Shown here: positions 9,165 through 20,870 of the stretch, piece by piece
Position numbering within the stretch: position 1 is the first letter of the stretch
Layout: the number at the start of each line of letters is the position of its first letter
Assembly: GCF_040412425.1 (NCBI RefSeq)
Contig: NC_089767.1
Location: 2,526,969 to 2,590,968, forward strand
Length of the DNA: 64,000 nucleotides
DNA from: Macrobrachium rosenbergii
Lineage: Eukaryota > Arthropoda > Malacostraca > Decapoda > Palaemonidae
Direction: 5' to 3'
Notes under the pieces: model-generated
What the model saw: the letters and a program-made list of their open reading frames with translations, nothing else
The model's database searches: none
What the model was told of the DNA's origin: nothing
Translations under genes and position numbers: made by a program

Positions 9165-11670
9165 ATCTTACAGTATGTTTCTCTGTCTTCAAAAAGCTAT
9201 AGTTGGTATATTATGAGTAATTCCTTACTCTCAGCATTTTTATATGTCTTCAAAAGCTATAGTTGATATATTATGAGTAATTCCTTACTCTCAGCATTTT
9301 TATATGTCTTCAAAAGCTATAGTTGATATATTATGAGTAATTCCTTACAATTTCAGTGTTTTTATGTCTTCAGAAAGCTATAGTTGATTTTATGTGTTTT
9401 TATGTCTTCAGAAAGCTATAGTTGATATATTATGAGTAATTCCTTACAATTTCAGTGTTTTTATGTCTTCAGAAAGCTATAGTTGATATATTATGAGTAA
9501 TTCCGTAATCTTTCAGCATTTTTACCCGTCTTCAGAAAGCTATAGTTGGTATATTATGAGTAATTCCTTTACTCAGCATTTTTATATGTCTTCAAAAGCT
9601 ATAGTTGATATATTATGAGTAATTCCTTACTCTTCCAGCATTTTATGTCTTCAGATATATTATGAGTAATTCCTCACAATTTCAGTGTTTTTATGTCTTC
9701 AGCAAGCTATAGTTGATATATTATGAGTAATTCCTTACAATTTCAGTGTTTTTATGTCTTCAGAAAGCTATAGTTGATATATTATGAGTAATTCCTTACA
9801 ATTTCAGTGTTTTTATGTCTTCAGAAAGCTATAGTTGATATATTATGAGTAATTCCGTAATCTTTCAGCATTTTTACCCGTCTTCAGAAAGCTATAGCTG
9901 ATATGTTATAAGTAATTCCTTACTCTTCCAGCATTTTTATCCGTCTTCAGAAAGCTATAGTTCATATATTATGAGTACTTCCTTACTCTTTCAGCGTTTT
10001 ATCTGTCTTCAGGAAGCTATAGTTGATATATTATGAGTAATTCCTTACTCTTTCAGCATTTTTATATGTCTTCAAAAAGCTATAGTTGATATATTATGAG
10101 TAATTCCTTACTCTTTCAGCATTTTTATCTGTCTTCAAAAGCTATAGTTGATATATTATGATACTCTTTCAGCATTTTTATCTGTCTTCAGAAAGCTATA
10201 GTTGATATATTATGAGTAATTCCTTACTCTTTCAGCATTTTATCTGTCTTCAGAAAGCTATAGTTGATATATTATGAGTAATTCCTTACTCTTTCAGCAT
10301 TTTTCTGTCTTCAGAAAGCTATAGTTGATATATTATGAGTAATTCCTTACAAGTTTAGTGTTTTTATGTCTTCAGAAAGCTATAGTTGATATATTATGAG
10401 TAATTCCTTACAATTTCAGTATTTTTATCTGCCTTCAGAAAGCTATAGTTGATATATTATGAGTAATTCCTTAATCTTTCACCATTTTTATCCGTCTTCA
10501 GAAAGCTATAGTTGATATATTATGAGTAATTCCTTACTCTTCCAGCATTTTATGTCTTCAGATATATTATGAGTAATTCCTCACAATTTCAGCATTTTTA
10601 TCTGTCTTCAGAAAGCTATAGTTGATATATTATGAGTAATTCCTTATTCTTTCAGCATTTTTATCCGTCTTCAGAAAGCTATAATTGATGTATTATGAGT
10701 AATTCCTTGCTCTTTCAGCGTTTTTATCTGTCTTCAGAAAGCTATAGTTGATATATTATGAGTAATTCCTTACTCTTTCAGCATTTTTATCTGTCTTCTA
10801 AAAGCTATAGTTGATATATTATGAGTAATTCCTTACTCTTTCAGCATTTTTATCTGTCTTCAGAAAGCTATAGTTGATATATTATGAGTAATTCCTTACT
10901 CTTTCAGCATTTTATCTGTCTTCAGAAAGCTATAGTTGATATATTATGAGTGAATGACTCTTTCAGCATTTTTCTGTTTCAGAAAGCTATAGTTTATATT
11001 TGATTTTACAAGTTCAGTGTTTTATGTCTTCAGAAAGCTATAGTTGATATATTATGAGGTGACAATTTCAGTGTTTTTATCTGCCTTCAGAAAGCTATAG
11101 TTGATATATTATGAGTAATTCATAATCTTTCACCATTTTTATCCGTAAAGCTATAGTTGATATATTATGAGTAAACTCTTCCAGCATTTTATGTGTTTTC
11201 TTCTCCCATTTTTGTCTGTCTTCAGAAAGCTATAGTTGATATATTATGAGTAAGCTTATTCTTTCAGCATTTTTATCCGTCTTCCCCCTGAGTCCTTGCT
11301 CTTTCAGCGTTTTTATCTGTCTTCAGAAAGCTATAGTTGATGTGTTATAAGTAATTCCTTACTCTTAAAGTATTTTTATGTATCTTCAAAAAGCTATAGT
11401 TGATATATCATGAGTAATTCCTTGCTCTTTTAGTGTTTTTATCTGTCTTCAGAAAGCTATAGTTGATATGTTATAAGTAATTCCTTGCTCTTTCAGTATT
11501 TTTATGTCTTCAAAAGTGTATAGTAGATATATAATGAATGAATCCTTATTCTTTCAGTTGTTTTCATTTGATTTTAAAAATCTGTATTTGATATATTATG
11601 GGTGACAATATATCAAAAAGCTATAATATATCATGATATATCAAAAAGCTATAGTTGATATATTATGAGA
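9165..11670. repeat. Satellite-like array, about 63-bp unit
   Basis: The unit is AGAAAGCTATAGTTGATATA, then TTATGAGTAATTCCTTAC, then a C/T-rich TTTCAGCATTTTTATCTGTCTTC. About 38-40 copies are present. Units are closely similar up to about 10,950; beyond that they shorten, lose parts and mix with other sequence. A deletion variant (ATGTCTTCAGATATATTATG) recurs at about 9,645 and 10,552, and an ACCCGTCTTC variant recurs at about 9,530 and 9,880, so blocks of several units have been copied together. Confidence 0.95.
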
Positions 11671-11930
11671 AAATCCACAGTGTTTTCTTCTCCCAGCGAA
11701 GTCATAAGTTGAATCTAGAGTCTTGGAGTTACTCCCCGCCCCTCCCCTGTCCATTCTCCTGTCTCCCTCCTCTCCAAAAACTGATCTTCAATTAGTGGCT
11801 CTTAATTGGTTTGGGCCACTATATATGTAAATTGATCACCCTCAATTAAATCCCGGGAATCAGATATTTTCCCACCTTGAGGAGACCGAGTTGTGTGTAT
11901 ACTTGGTATGGAGTTATCATCCTACTACTA

Positions 11931-11932
<2 letters not shown>

Positions 11933-11992
<60 letters not shown>

Positions 11993-12138
11993 ATATGTAT
12001 ATATATATGTATATATATACATACACATCATATATATACATATATAATGTATATATAAATATATATAAATAAATATACTGTATGTGTATAAATATATATT
12101 ATATACATTTATGTATATGTATACACATAAATATATAC

Positions 12139-12169
<31 letters not shown>

Positions 12170-12170
12170 A

Positions 12171-12203
<33 letters not shown>

Positions 12204-12206
12204 ATA

Positions 12207-12254
<48 letters not shown>
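11933..12254. repeat. (AT)n-rich compound microsatellite
   Basis: About 320 bases of TA repeats with GTATA, CATA and TGTA interruptions. The right edge meets the end of a Penelope-like remnant. The 137-codon Tyr/Ile frame here is an artefact. Confidence 0.95.
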
Positions 12255-12255
<1 letters not shown>

Positions 12256-12345
12256 CCACACGTCCACAGACATTTATTATTCGTTTTAGTCAGTGCTTTT
12301 TTGCCCCATGGTCACATCATCAGGACATCTGAAATAATATAATTT
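12255..12345 (-). mobile_element. Penelope-like element end, decayed
   Basis: On the minus strand the sequence GTCCTGATGATGTGACCATG resembles the hammerhead-containing terminal region of the Penelope-like copies at 58.4 and 59.6 kb, and runs to the edge of the TA array. The second hammerhead core element (GAAA) is degraded here. Assignment rests on this partial likeness and on the same placement beside a TA array. Confidence 0.45.
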
Positions 12346-12548
12346 ACGACAGTATTAATTTGCGTAATTGAAATTAAAGATACGCAAAAGATAACAATTA
12401 AAATCGAGAAATCAGTTACACCTGAATTGCACTTAAAAACGTTTGGGCATTCTAAAACTTAATGAAGGAGAATTTAAGATAAATTTGAAAGGAAAAGCAA
12501 GACACACCTTTTATAGTGAAAGAAGACAACACACTAAAGAATATAACA

Positions 12549-12615
12549 AGCAAAAAATACGTCGAACTTTCTTCGGCGTAATCGAGCTTTCTGTACAGCG
12601 TGTAGTCAAGGCCAT
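12549..12615 (-). repeat. Repeat family C, 3' end fragment
   Basis: Read on the minus strand: GGCCTTGACTACACGCTGTA, then CAGAAAGCTCGATTACGCCG and AAGAAAGTTCGACG, matching the family C end. Confidence 0.75.
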
Positions 12616-12617
12616 GG

Positions 12618-12860
12618 TATGGATGTGGGTATGGGTATGGAACAGATATGGGTATGGGTATGATACAGATATGGGTATGGGCACGGATATGGAAACTAGC
12701 AAATGCATGCAATAGCAAGCATCTGCTAGTCTATTATAGTAATTTCCTTGGCTGCCTTTCTGCCTCTGTTTGCTTGTCCAGAGGCTTCTGGGAATCCCAG
12801 AGGCTACTGGGAATTCCGAAGGGTTCTGGGAATCCCGGAGGCTTCTAGGGCTTCCGAAGG
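12618..12860. repeat. Two short minisatellites
   Basis: At 12,618-12,700 GATATGGGTATGGGTATG is repeated with variants. At 12,780-12,860 a unit of about 22 bp (GGCTTCTGGGAATCCCAGA) is repeated about four times; its GGGAATCCC core is itself palindromic. Confidence 0.8.
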
Positions 12861-13235
12861 CTTCAAGAAAATCTCCAGGCTCTTTGAAGCCTTTCGTCTC
12901 TGATTTTTTTCTCCATAAAACTGTTCTTTAGTATTGTGAAAGAATGGGGGAAGCCCACGTCTTGGAAATGAATTCAGGAGGATTCTGGAAATTCCGAAGG
13001 CTTGGGGTCCTTCCTGGACTACTACGCAAAAAACTGTGTTCGTATTTGTGTATGTGTGCGGGAGTGTGCATTTCTTTCATTGTATATATGTTTTAAGTGT
13101 TTATTTACGTGCACATTACAGCAGTGGACACTGGTTTAGTGGTACTTATGAAATTGGAATATAGGGAAAAGCACAAGCTCGCACACTAACATATATTTAT
13201 ATATGTACGAGTATATATCTATATGTATACATATG

Positions 13236-13529
13236 TTACAGGCGGATAGCGGAACCAGGCATTTCACGAACTGCCCGAGATTTCAGGCAGATAGCGAAAT
13301 GCACTTCGGGGCATTTGATCCCCCAGGGCCTAGTACTAAACATGGCGAAATACATTTGACCACCCGGGGGCTAGTACTAAACACGGCGAAACAGTGTAGG
13401 TGAGTCACTGTTTCGCCGTGCTTAGTACAAGCCCAGGGGGGGGGTGATCAAAAGTCCCTAAGTGCATTTCACTATCTGCCTGAAATTCCAGGCAGTTCGC
13501 GAAATGCCTGGTTTCACTATCTGCCTGTG

Positions 13530-13531
<2 letters not shown>
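13236..13531. repeat. Long hairpin (foldback) repeat
   Basis: The left arm (about 13,236-13,396) and right arm (about 13,405-13,531) are reverse complements starting from GTTACAGGCGGATAG and ending CTATCTGCCTGTGAC. The centre is GGCGAAACAGTG...CACTGTTTCGCC. The left arm carries an internal duplication of about 44 bases containing GGCTAGTACTAAACA. It has no ORF and no recognised transposase; a palindromic MITE is the simplest reading. A (CA)n(TA)n microsatellite follows at 13,529-13,584. Confidence 0.85.
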
Positions 13532-13586
<55 letters not shown>

Positions 13587-13785
13587 TATTATTAGATTAA
13601 AAGTAATTTTATAATTTGTCAAAATTAATTTAAGTTTTGTCAACCTTTTGATCTTGCTTTAGTTTAAGTTTTATTAATAAGCTATTATCGTTTATCGTAC
13701 ATTTAAGTTTTTTTAGTTTGCTGAACTCTGTATGAGTCGTATGATTTTGCAGTCTTTTGTCTTTCTTAAGCGTTTTGTTTACCAC

Positions 13786-14285
13786 NNNNNNNNNNNNNNN
13801 NNNNNNNNNNNNNNNNNNNNNNNNNNNNNNNNNNNNNNNNNNNNNNNNNNNNNNNNNNNNNNNNNNNNNNNNNNNNNNNNNNNNNNNNNNNNNNNNNNNN
13901 NNNNNNNNNNNNNNNNNNNNNNNNNNNNNNNNNNNNNNNNNNNNNNNNNNNNNNNNNNNNNNNNNNNNNNNNNNNNNNNNNNNNNNNNNNNNNNNNNNNN
14001 NNNNNNNNNNNNNNNNNNNNNNNNNNNNNNNNNNNNNNNNNNNNNNNNNNNNNNNNNNNNNNNNNNNNNNNNNNNNNNNNNNNNNNNNNNNNNNNNNNNN
14101 NNNNNNNNNNNNNNNNNNNNNNNNNNNNNNNNNNNNNNNNNNNNNNNNNNNNNNNNNNNNNNNNNNNNNNNNNNNNNNNNNNNNNNNNNNNNNNNNNNNN
14201 NNNNNNNNNNNNNNNNNNNNNNNNNNNNNNNNNNNNNNNNNNNNNNNNNNNNNNNNNNNNNNNNNNNNNNNNNNNNNNNNNNNNN
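13786..14285. other. Assembly gap, 500 N
   Basis: Exactly 500 N, the fixed size commonly used by scaffolding software. Frames crossing it are meaningless. Confidence 0.99.
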
Positions 14286-14990
14286 AACAAAGTGTAACTG
14301 CACTGTGTGTGCACTAAAGAGTAAGAAATCATTATTAACTGAATTATCTATTCAAATGAATTCTTTTTTTAAAAGATTGCACCACAATTCTTTGTTTCAC
14401 TGTACAAGCACACTATGAAATTCTAAGATTTTTGGTTAAAAGAAGTGCAACTGCCTCAGCCTACCACCTCCACAGCCTATGAGCATGAAACATTGTTGTT
14501 TATGCCATTACAGACCAATGGAATTCAGCAATTCTGAATCAGACTAAAAAGTCCCTAGTCACCACAACCCCACTGGGGCCTCACTTTAATACAATCGTTT
14601 TCAAGGTATGATTACACAAAATTTACTCTACATTATCTAATACACTTTGATATGTTGATTGCCATGTACTCTATTTACAGAATGCACTTTTGTTTGTATT
14701 TTGCCATCTGTATGAAATATTAGTCTGTGTATGTGTGTGCATCTATCTGTACACTAACACCATGTTAGGAAACACTTCACTCATACTGTGGCAACCCCTC
14801 CTCTGGTATAGCATTTTTAATGATAACTGTTTAAAGCAGTATTTAACTAACTTTATAGTGTACAGTAATGTCATGATTTATAATTTTTCAGTCTGTGTAT
14901 GTATCTATATATTCACAAACATCACATTACGAAACACTTCATACATAACTTGGCATCTCTCTATCTCTCTCTCTCATACATTATTATTAT
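14286..14990. other. No recognised feature
   Basis: AT-rich sequence with two loosely similar pieces (GTCTGTGTATGT...CACTAACACCATGTTAGGAA at about 14,725-14,775 and its relative at about 14,890-14,945), suggesting an old local duplication. No coding signal. Confidence 0.4.
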
Positions 14991-14992
14991 TA

Positions 14993-15130
14993 AAAAAGTT
15001 TAACCAGACCACTGAGCTGACTATCAGCTCTCATAGGGCTGGCCCCAAGGATTTGGAAGAAATGACAGGTCTAGGCTAGAAGACTAGCACTGGGACCAAA
15101 TAGGTCATTCAATATAGTGATGAATGAATG
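14993..15130 (-). repeat. Joined ends of SINE E and family B
   Basis: 14,993-15,050 is the reversed tail of the SINE found whole at 22,105 (TTTAACCAGACCACTGAGCT, GGGCTGGCC). It runs directly into a reversed family B end (GCACTGGGACCAAATAGGTC). Both are 3' ends in the same orientation, so one probably inserted next to or into the other. Confidence 0.6.
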
Positions 15131-15329
15131 GGAATGAAATTAAAAACTGCACAGAGGCACACACTCTCATACTGGAACACACTCACACAATAAATATATA
15201 CATACTCAAGTTTCCATATATACTCACTAAAAAGGTATATTAAAATTTAAAATAAAATTCATTAAAATGTTAAAATTCAGTTCTTTTAAAATTCATTAGA
15301 CCCCTAAGATTTTCTATTTCTATTATTTG

Positions 15330-16235
15330 CTTTTTATATTCTATCAATTAAATCACAGTTCCTCATGAACATTAAAATTGGTATTACTGAAAATGTAATA
15401 GATTCTGATAAAATTTCATTCATTGATCTATTTCCAAAATTTGTTAATTGCTGCAGATTATATTTTGGACATTCACACAATACATGTTTGATAGTTATCA
15501 ACACTGCAATCTGGGCATTTGGGAGGAGGGCCACATGAACTGTTCATTAAGTGTCCATGTGACAAACGAGCATGGCCTATTCGAAGATGTGTCAGAATCG
15601 CTTGTGTGTGTCTCTCTCTTTGATATGATGAACTCCATTTTCTGACACTTGATTTTATTTGTTTTAATTTATTATTTTCAGGTTCTTCATTCCATATATT
15701 TTCCATTTACTTACAATGATTGTTTTTATATATCTTTTATAGTCACTAATAGGGATGTCTACATTTGTTCTTGTCATATGGACTGCTTCTTTAGTTGCCT
15801 TATCAGCCCTCTTCATTTCCTTTAATCCCTACCCATTTCAATATTTTTTCCATTATCATACAATTTATGGAGTGAAAACTTAATTTGCTGTACAATATTA
15901 CTTTTTTTATTATAGCTTTGAATGGCTTCTATAGCGCTTCTGGAGTCGCTATAAATCACAAAATTATTACATGAGGCTCCTCTAATTATTTTTATGGCTG
16001 ACGCTATTGCACATAACTCAGCTGTAAATACTGAGGCATCTGGTAGAGAGAATTGATACGTTTAGTATGGGGATACTGCAGCATATCCTCCTCCGTATTG
16101 TGACTTAGATCCGTCGGTGTATATTGCGTAATGTGGACCTTTTCGGATATGTTCTGCTGTATGTCGTCTATGGTGTTTTGGGGGTATATGAATAACTTTT
16201 TGATAAATATTTTAAGTGTGTACAAATTCTCATTT
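15330..16235 (-). pseudogene. LINE RNase H and C-terminal zinc region, decayed
   Basis: On the minus strand, about 16,130-15,900 encodes RNase H hallmarks: YTDGSKSQYGGG, FTAELCAIA and IYSDSRSAIEA. Further on (about 15,700-15,440) comes LRIGHARLSHGHLM, a CPDC motif and CECPKY, the Cys/His-rich tail typical of I/Jockey-group LINEs. Stop codons interrupt the frame. It is the 3' continuation of the RT at 16,428-17,290. The element's 3' end lies near or beyond 15,330. Confidence 0.8.
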
Positions 16236-16427
16236 TATTCAATGTCCAAGGAGGAGGTAATTTCAATATTAAAGGTAATTGTATATTTATATTTAGCGAC
16301 TCAAACAATCTTCTAGCTCTAATTGGGAAAGGAGGTGGATGACTGTTTATACACACATCTCTCAATCCAAATAATTTTTGGTTGGAGAATCGTTTGTCTG
16401 AATTCTCAGAGCACTCTTCATTGCTCT

Positions 16428-17290
16428 CTATGGAGAGAGAGAGAGAGAGAGAGAGACAGGTAGTTCGTCACATTCAACTTGTAAAGACGACGTTGGTGAT
16501 GATCGAAAAGCTCCTGAACATATTCTAAGGCCTTCTTTATGAACTGCGTCTAACGTTTTCAGCATTGTGTCTGATGCCGAGCCATATATTTCACTTCCAT
16601 AATCAATGATAGACAGCACTGTTGCTTTATACAGTACAGTAAGGGTGTCTATATCAGCTCCCCAAGTAGTGTTCGATAGTTTTTTAATTAGGTTTAATGC
16701 TCTTTTACATTTTGATTTCATGTATGTTATGTGGGCTTTCCAGTTCAAGTGAGTATCAAATACTAATCCCAAAAATTTTGCTGTTTGGCCAATTGGTATG
16801 GAATGATTTCTGATTTTTAAATCTATTTCTTCACCTTTTTTCCACTTTTATTTTCATAAAACATTACTGCTTGAGTCTTTTGTATAGAAAATTTGAAGCC
16901 TACAGATGAGGCCCATTCATCTATTTTTATTATAGTTTTATTAATGATTCGCTCTGCATGTTTTATGCGAGATGCTGAATAATATATGTCAAAATATACA
17001 AGCTACAGTTTAATTCTGATAGGTAGATTATTACTGATATCATCTATTGCTAAAGTAAACAGTGTGCCACTAAAGACGCTTTCATGTGAACACCAGTTTC
17101 CAAGTGGAAATGTATTTGACCAAACATCATCAATTCTCACTTGAAAAGTGTGATTTGTCATAAAGTTTTGGATAAACCTATGTAAATGTCCACGAACGTT
17201 GTTTTTATGTAACGTTTTTAATACTGCATATCTCCATGTAGTATCATATGCTTTTTCAATGTCAAAACTTTCTATTCAAATTATCTAAAC
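16428..17290 (-). pseudogene. LINE reverse transcriptase, decayed
   Basis: The minus-strand palm begins with FDIEKAYDTTWRYAVLKTLH (about 17,275-17,215) and continues with FIQNFMTNHTFQVRIDD and SGTLFTLAIDDISNN. The catalytic YxDD region is degraded to LVYFDIYYSASR. The thumb reads GLVFDTHLNWKAHITYMKSK, then SIIDYGSEIYGSA and RICSGAFRSSP (114 codons open, 16,772-16,428). The order and motifs are those of I/Jockey-group non-LTR retrotransposons. Frameshifts and loss of the active site make it dead. Confidence 0.85.
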
Positions 17291-18190
17291 GTCTTCCAAT
17301 CTGGTGTTTCATTTTTATTAATTCGGGTAGTTTTTCAGACCACCATGGCGACTTTGTGTTTTGTTGGATGAATTTTGGATTTTGGTATTGCTTTATCAGC
17401 AGCATTTTTAATGAAATCAACAAGAAACTTATTAGTTTCATTATGGTCTTTAAATACTCAAATGGTGGGATATTCATAGTGTGGATTCACATTGCTCCCA
17501 ATCTACTTTATAAATGTTATATTGAGGGACATGCTTGGTGGATTATTTTGTGATAATGAAATTAATATTGGGAAATGATCACTTGTATGCAAGTTGTCAA
17601 CTGTGTTCCAATCCAATCTGTCCTTTATGTTTGTCTTACATAGAGTTAAAGTTGATTGAGGAGAATGTTCCTGTGTTTTGGAAAAAATACGTGCTGATTT
17701 CGTTATCATTTATACAGCACATGTCATATGAATCCAAGAATTCTTCTATTTTACTTCCTGTTGTATTAATTACAGTCCCACATCAGTTGTGAGCATTACA
17801 ATCACCTACTATTAATGTAGGTTCCTTAGCATTATTAAGTAAAATTCTTTAAGTTTGTCAAAGTCATAATTTTTGATTAAGTTGGTTGTATAAATTATAA
17901 ATCACATAATTATCGTTTTTATTCATATTTTAATACTCGATATTTGCAGATCAGTAAAGTTTGCAGGTACTTTGTCATAACATACTTTGTTATGTACATA
18001 TACAGCAGTATACCTAAATTTCCTCCTTCCTCTAGATGAAGATGCTAAGGTATATTTACCTATTGTTGATATTGTTTTGTTGACACGTTGTAAACATAAT
18101 ATCACTGGTTCATATTCTTTTTAGTAATCGTTGTATTTTCCCTACGTGTAATCTGGTCTGCAGACCATTTTACGTTCCATTGTACAGTAT
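17262..18190 (-). pseudogene. LINE APE-type endonuclease and linker, decayed
   Basis: The endonuclease start is recognisable near 18,180 (QWN-like, then VILCLQRVNK, where the usual family motif is LQET). Further on, KFRYTAVYVHNK leads to the C-terminal DRLDWNTVDNLHTSDHFPIL (about 17,630-17,560), with the conserved SDH of APE-like endonucleases. The linker SPWWSEKLPELIKMK follows. Several stops interrupt it. Confidence 0.75.
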
Positions 18191-18649
18191 AGCTACTGAA
18201 AATATTTTATTATAGCGGTCGAGTTTTACTCTTTTTTGTATTATCAACAAAGATTTTTTCTAATAATTTACTCACGACATTCATTTGTTTTTCTTTATAA
18301 TATACTAAGTGCTCAAGGCACATGCAACCTGGGTACTCAAATCTGTGGCTTCTTTTTTTCTATATTTCATAAAATTTCTTATAAAATTTATACCATCATT
18401 TATTATTATTGCACAATTTTACAAAACAATCATCACATCCACATGTGTTTTCATGTACAATCCTTGTTTCATTTGCTCTTGTACCAATTATTGGTGATGG
18501 AGTAATCTCTTCTCCCTTGACATAATCATTGTTATTTCAACTTCAGTGTTTTGGATATCTGTATCCATAGGTTTTACTATTATTTTAGGAAATAAAAGTA
18601 TATTCTTAGTTTGTTTTTAATCTTTCTTCATATCCTTTGTTTTTGGTTT

Positions 18650-19080
18650 AACCGATGTTGCTCTAATTATAGTTGGTTTTTCGTTTTGGGTGGTGTTCTC
18701 TCCAAAGGCCTTTTTTTATTTTTAATTTCCACTCCATCATGACTTTCCTCTGTCTCTTCTGTAATAGTATCATCATCTTGTGCTACTTGCATTAACATTT
18801 CAAATGAGTTTGATAAAATGTTGCCCATATCCTTTGCACCTGTTTCTTGATTCTTTATAATTTTTGTTTTTTTCTGTAAAGCATTATTTTCTTTTTGAGA
18901 TTTATCTTCCTGCATTTTGTCACTTCTATCTGTATGCATTTTTGTTTCCTTAGTAGTTCTTGTTACTGAGGTATAAGTTTCTTAGCAGGATCTTGAATTC
19001 CTCTCACTTTCAATTCTAATTTAGCCTCTCTAATAGACATCCCTGTTCTTTCTTGTCTACTCCAATGAAGGCATATGTAT
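18650..19080 (-). pseudogene. LINE ORF1 fragment
   Basis: About 19,060-18,960 on the minus strand reads SIREAKLELKVRGIQDP, a form found in ORF1 proteins of this LINE group. It is followed by a 90-codon Lys/Glu-rich open frame (18,939-18,667). Its position directly upstream of the endonuclease supports ORF1, but there is no clear zinc knuckle, so confidence is moderate. Confidence 0.5.
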
Positions 19081-19579
19081 ATACTGTATACAGATTAGCA
19101 TACTTACAAACTGAAATATATACTGTATAGTATAAAATATTACATTACTGTGCTAGAGTGTTAATAAAAATACTATACACGAAGAGAGAGAGAAAGATAG
19201 AGAGAAAGGGTAGGGAGAAGCACAATAACTTTGTGCAACTTATGCTAAAAACAGACTCACCCAGATGTTTATGGTCATTTTTGTTTCATACTGTGTGATT
19301 TTTGTGTGTTTTACGCATCTTGCAAGCATACATGGTAAGCATTTATAGAACTACTGCAATCAGTTATGTTTTTGTTAGGCTAAATTTTACAGTACTGTTA
19401 CTGTATTGTCCTTAATTTTAGAAGCAATTCATTTTAAAGATATTTCTCTGTAACTGAATGGTAAGTAAAATTTAAATGAAAATAAAATTACAAAAATACT
19501 GCTTAGGATAGGGCTACTAATTACTTTATATGTAATGTTACACTACTAGCTATTGCGAGTTGCTCCAGGTACTGTCTTG

Positions 19580-20580
19580 TGTAGGTTATAAGCCAACTTT
19601 TCTTTTACTCATCAGGAAAGGCAGATCCCCAAACTGTCCCTGAAGTTGAGGTGTTATCCATGGACAAAGTATATGCAACATTAATGTTGCTGTGGCCTTG
19701 TCAAGTGAACAGCAGCACTGTAAACAGTGGGGTGCTGCACAGGAATGTTATTTCACCGTAGTTGTTAGCCCTTCTCATTTTTATGATGAAAAAATTGGTC
19801 AGAGATGGAAGGGAAGGTTTAGAGTGGAGCAATGATAGAAAGTCAACAAACCTGTAATGTAGATGATGCTGTTTGAATCAACAAAACACCACGAGATTTA
19901 CAAAGCTTGTTTAACAGAATGCATCATACACTGAAAGCTATGGACTCTATGGAAAAACAGAATGAATGACAGTGTGCACAAAGGGATGAAATAACATTAG
20001 ATGGAGAAAGGGTTCATGAGGTTGAATCTTTCCAATGTTTTGGAACACTGACATCTAGCACAGGTGAAAGACTAAAAAAGGTAAATCAAATAATAAGCAG
20101 GCTGAATAAGGTTTGGGAATCAAACACACTGAAACTAATACAAAAGTACTGTAATATTATTAGTAAGTCTAGTACACTATATATATTGCCATGTGAACAT
20201 CAGTCATGATATGACATTGAAACTAAATTTGAAAATGAAGTTTTAAGAAGAATTTTACAAGTCAGATGGCAGGATAAAGTGAGAAATGATACCACACGAA
20301 ATTATGGAAGTTCAATATAAATATATGAGATAATTATGAAAGGGAGATGGAGATGACTTGGACATGTCCTTCACATAACCTGTGGGATAAGAGTATGTGA
20401 TATGGAAGACCCAGACCTACAGGAACAAGAATGATGAACCTGAAGGATGGAGAAGAGTGGATATGTGCGGAAGACCTGGCATAGGAAAGACATGAGTGGC
20501 AGAATTTCACAAAGGCCCTCTGCTTCATGTGGCACTGGAGACACTGATAATTATGGTAATGCAAAACAGTAAGAATTTTT
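19580..20580 (+). pseudogene. LINE reverse transcriptase 3' half, plus strand
   Basis: Plus-strand fragments in order: SGVLHRNVISP (about 19,720), REGLEWSNDRK, a VDDAV active-site core (about 19,859-19,872, read with a frameshift), a thumb with ERLKKVNQIISRLNKVWES, then NEVLRRILQVRWQDKVRN, MKGRWR...LGHVLHI and FTKALCFMWH near the end. This is the C-terminal layout of an APE-type LINE unlike the one at 15-19 kb. Many stops and frameshifts; clade not assigned. Confidence 0.75.
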
Positions 20581-20619
20581 GAAAATTAACGAAAAATCAA
20601 AGTGGCACATCTGCTTAAC

Positions 20620-20870
20620 TTCCCCTTTTCACTGTCTGCTGGAATCTCTAGCTCTACTTCTGAACAGATACAGTGGCACAATTAGACCGTTTACAATCTG
20701 TCTGCTTAAATCCTTCTCCTCCTAACTGTGAAATGATAACAAACACCAAGTTCTTGGTACTGGCCAGGTTGAATGCTTGTGTTATGATTTCCACAATGGT
20801 CACAGCTAAAAGAAGACAGAATTACTTCCTTGTAATGAGGATCTTCGTCATCAAAAAGCCGTGTTTTTCC
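20620..20870 (-). CDS. ZPR1: ZPR1 coding exon with half of zinc finger 1 (broken frame)
   Basis: ZPR1 is a conserved eukaryotic zinc-finger protein; family knowledge links it to eEF1A folding, receptor tyrosine kinase signalling and SMN complexes. The minus-strand exon follows a good acceptor (TATTTTTCAG, 20,871-20,880). It reads GKTRL, then PHYKEVILSSFSCDHCGNHN and QELGVCYHFTV, matching the segment after the first Cys pair; CDHC (about 20,793-20,804) is the second pair of the C4 finger. In other frames DLSRQIV and a PEVELEIP-like stretch follow, as in the family. The frame breaks at an extra T in a T run (about 20,854-20,858), a missing C in a CC(C) run (about 20,840), and a missing C near 20,668. 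A possible donor GTTAAG lies near 20,620. The partner exon is at 42,604. Either a real gene with sequence errors or a young pseudogene. Confidence 0.75.

Noticed and set aside
9165..11670. CRISPR-like array
   Set aside because: There are no unique spacers of constant length: the whole unit of about 63 bp repeats, the genome is eukaryotic and no cas genes are present.
11846..12259. 137-codon Tyr/Ile frame
   Set aside because: TA microsatellite translation.
13732..14418. Frames of up to 228 codons
   Set aside because: They cross the run of N and have no real sequence support.
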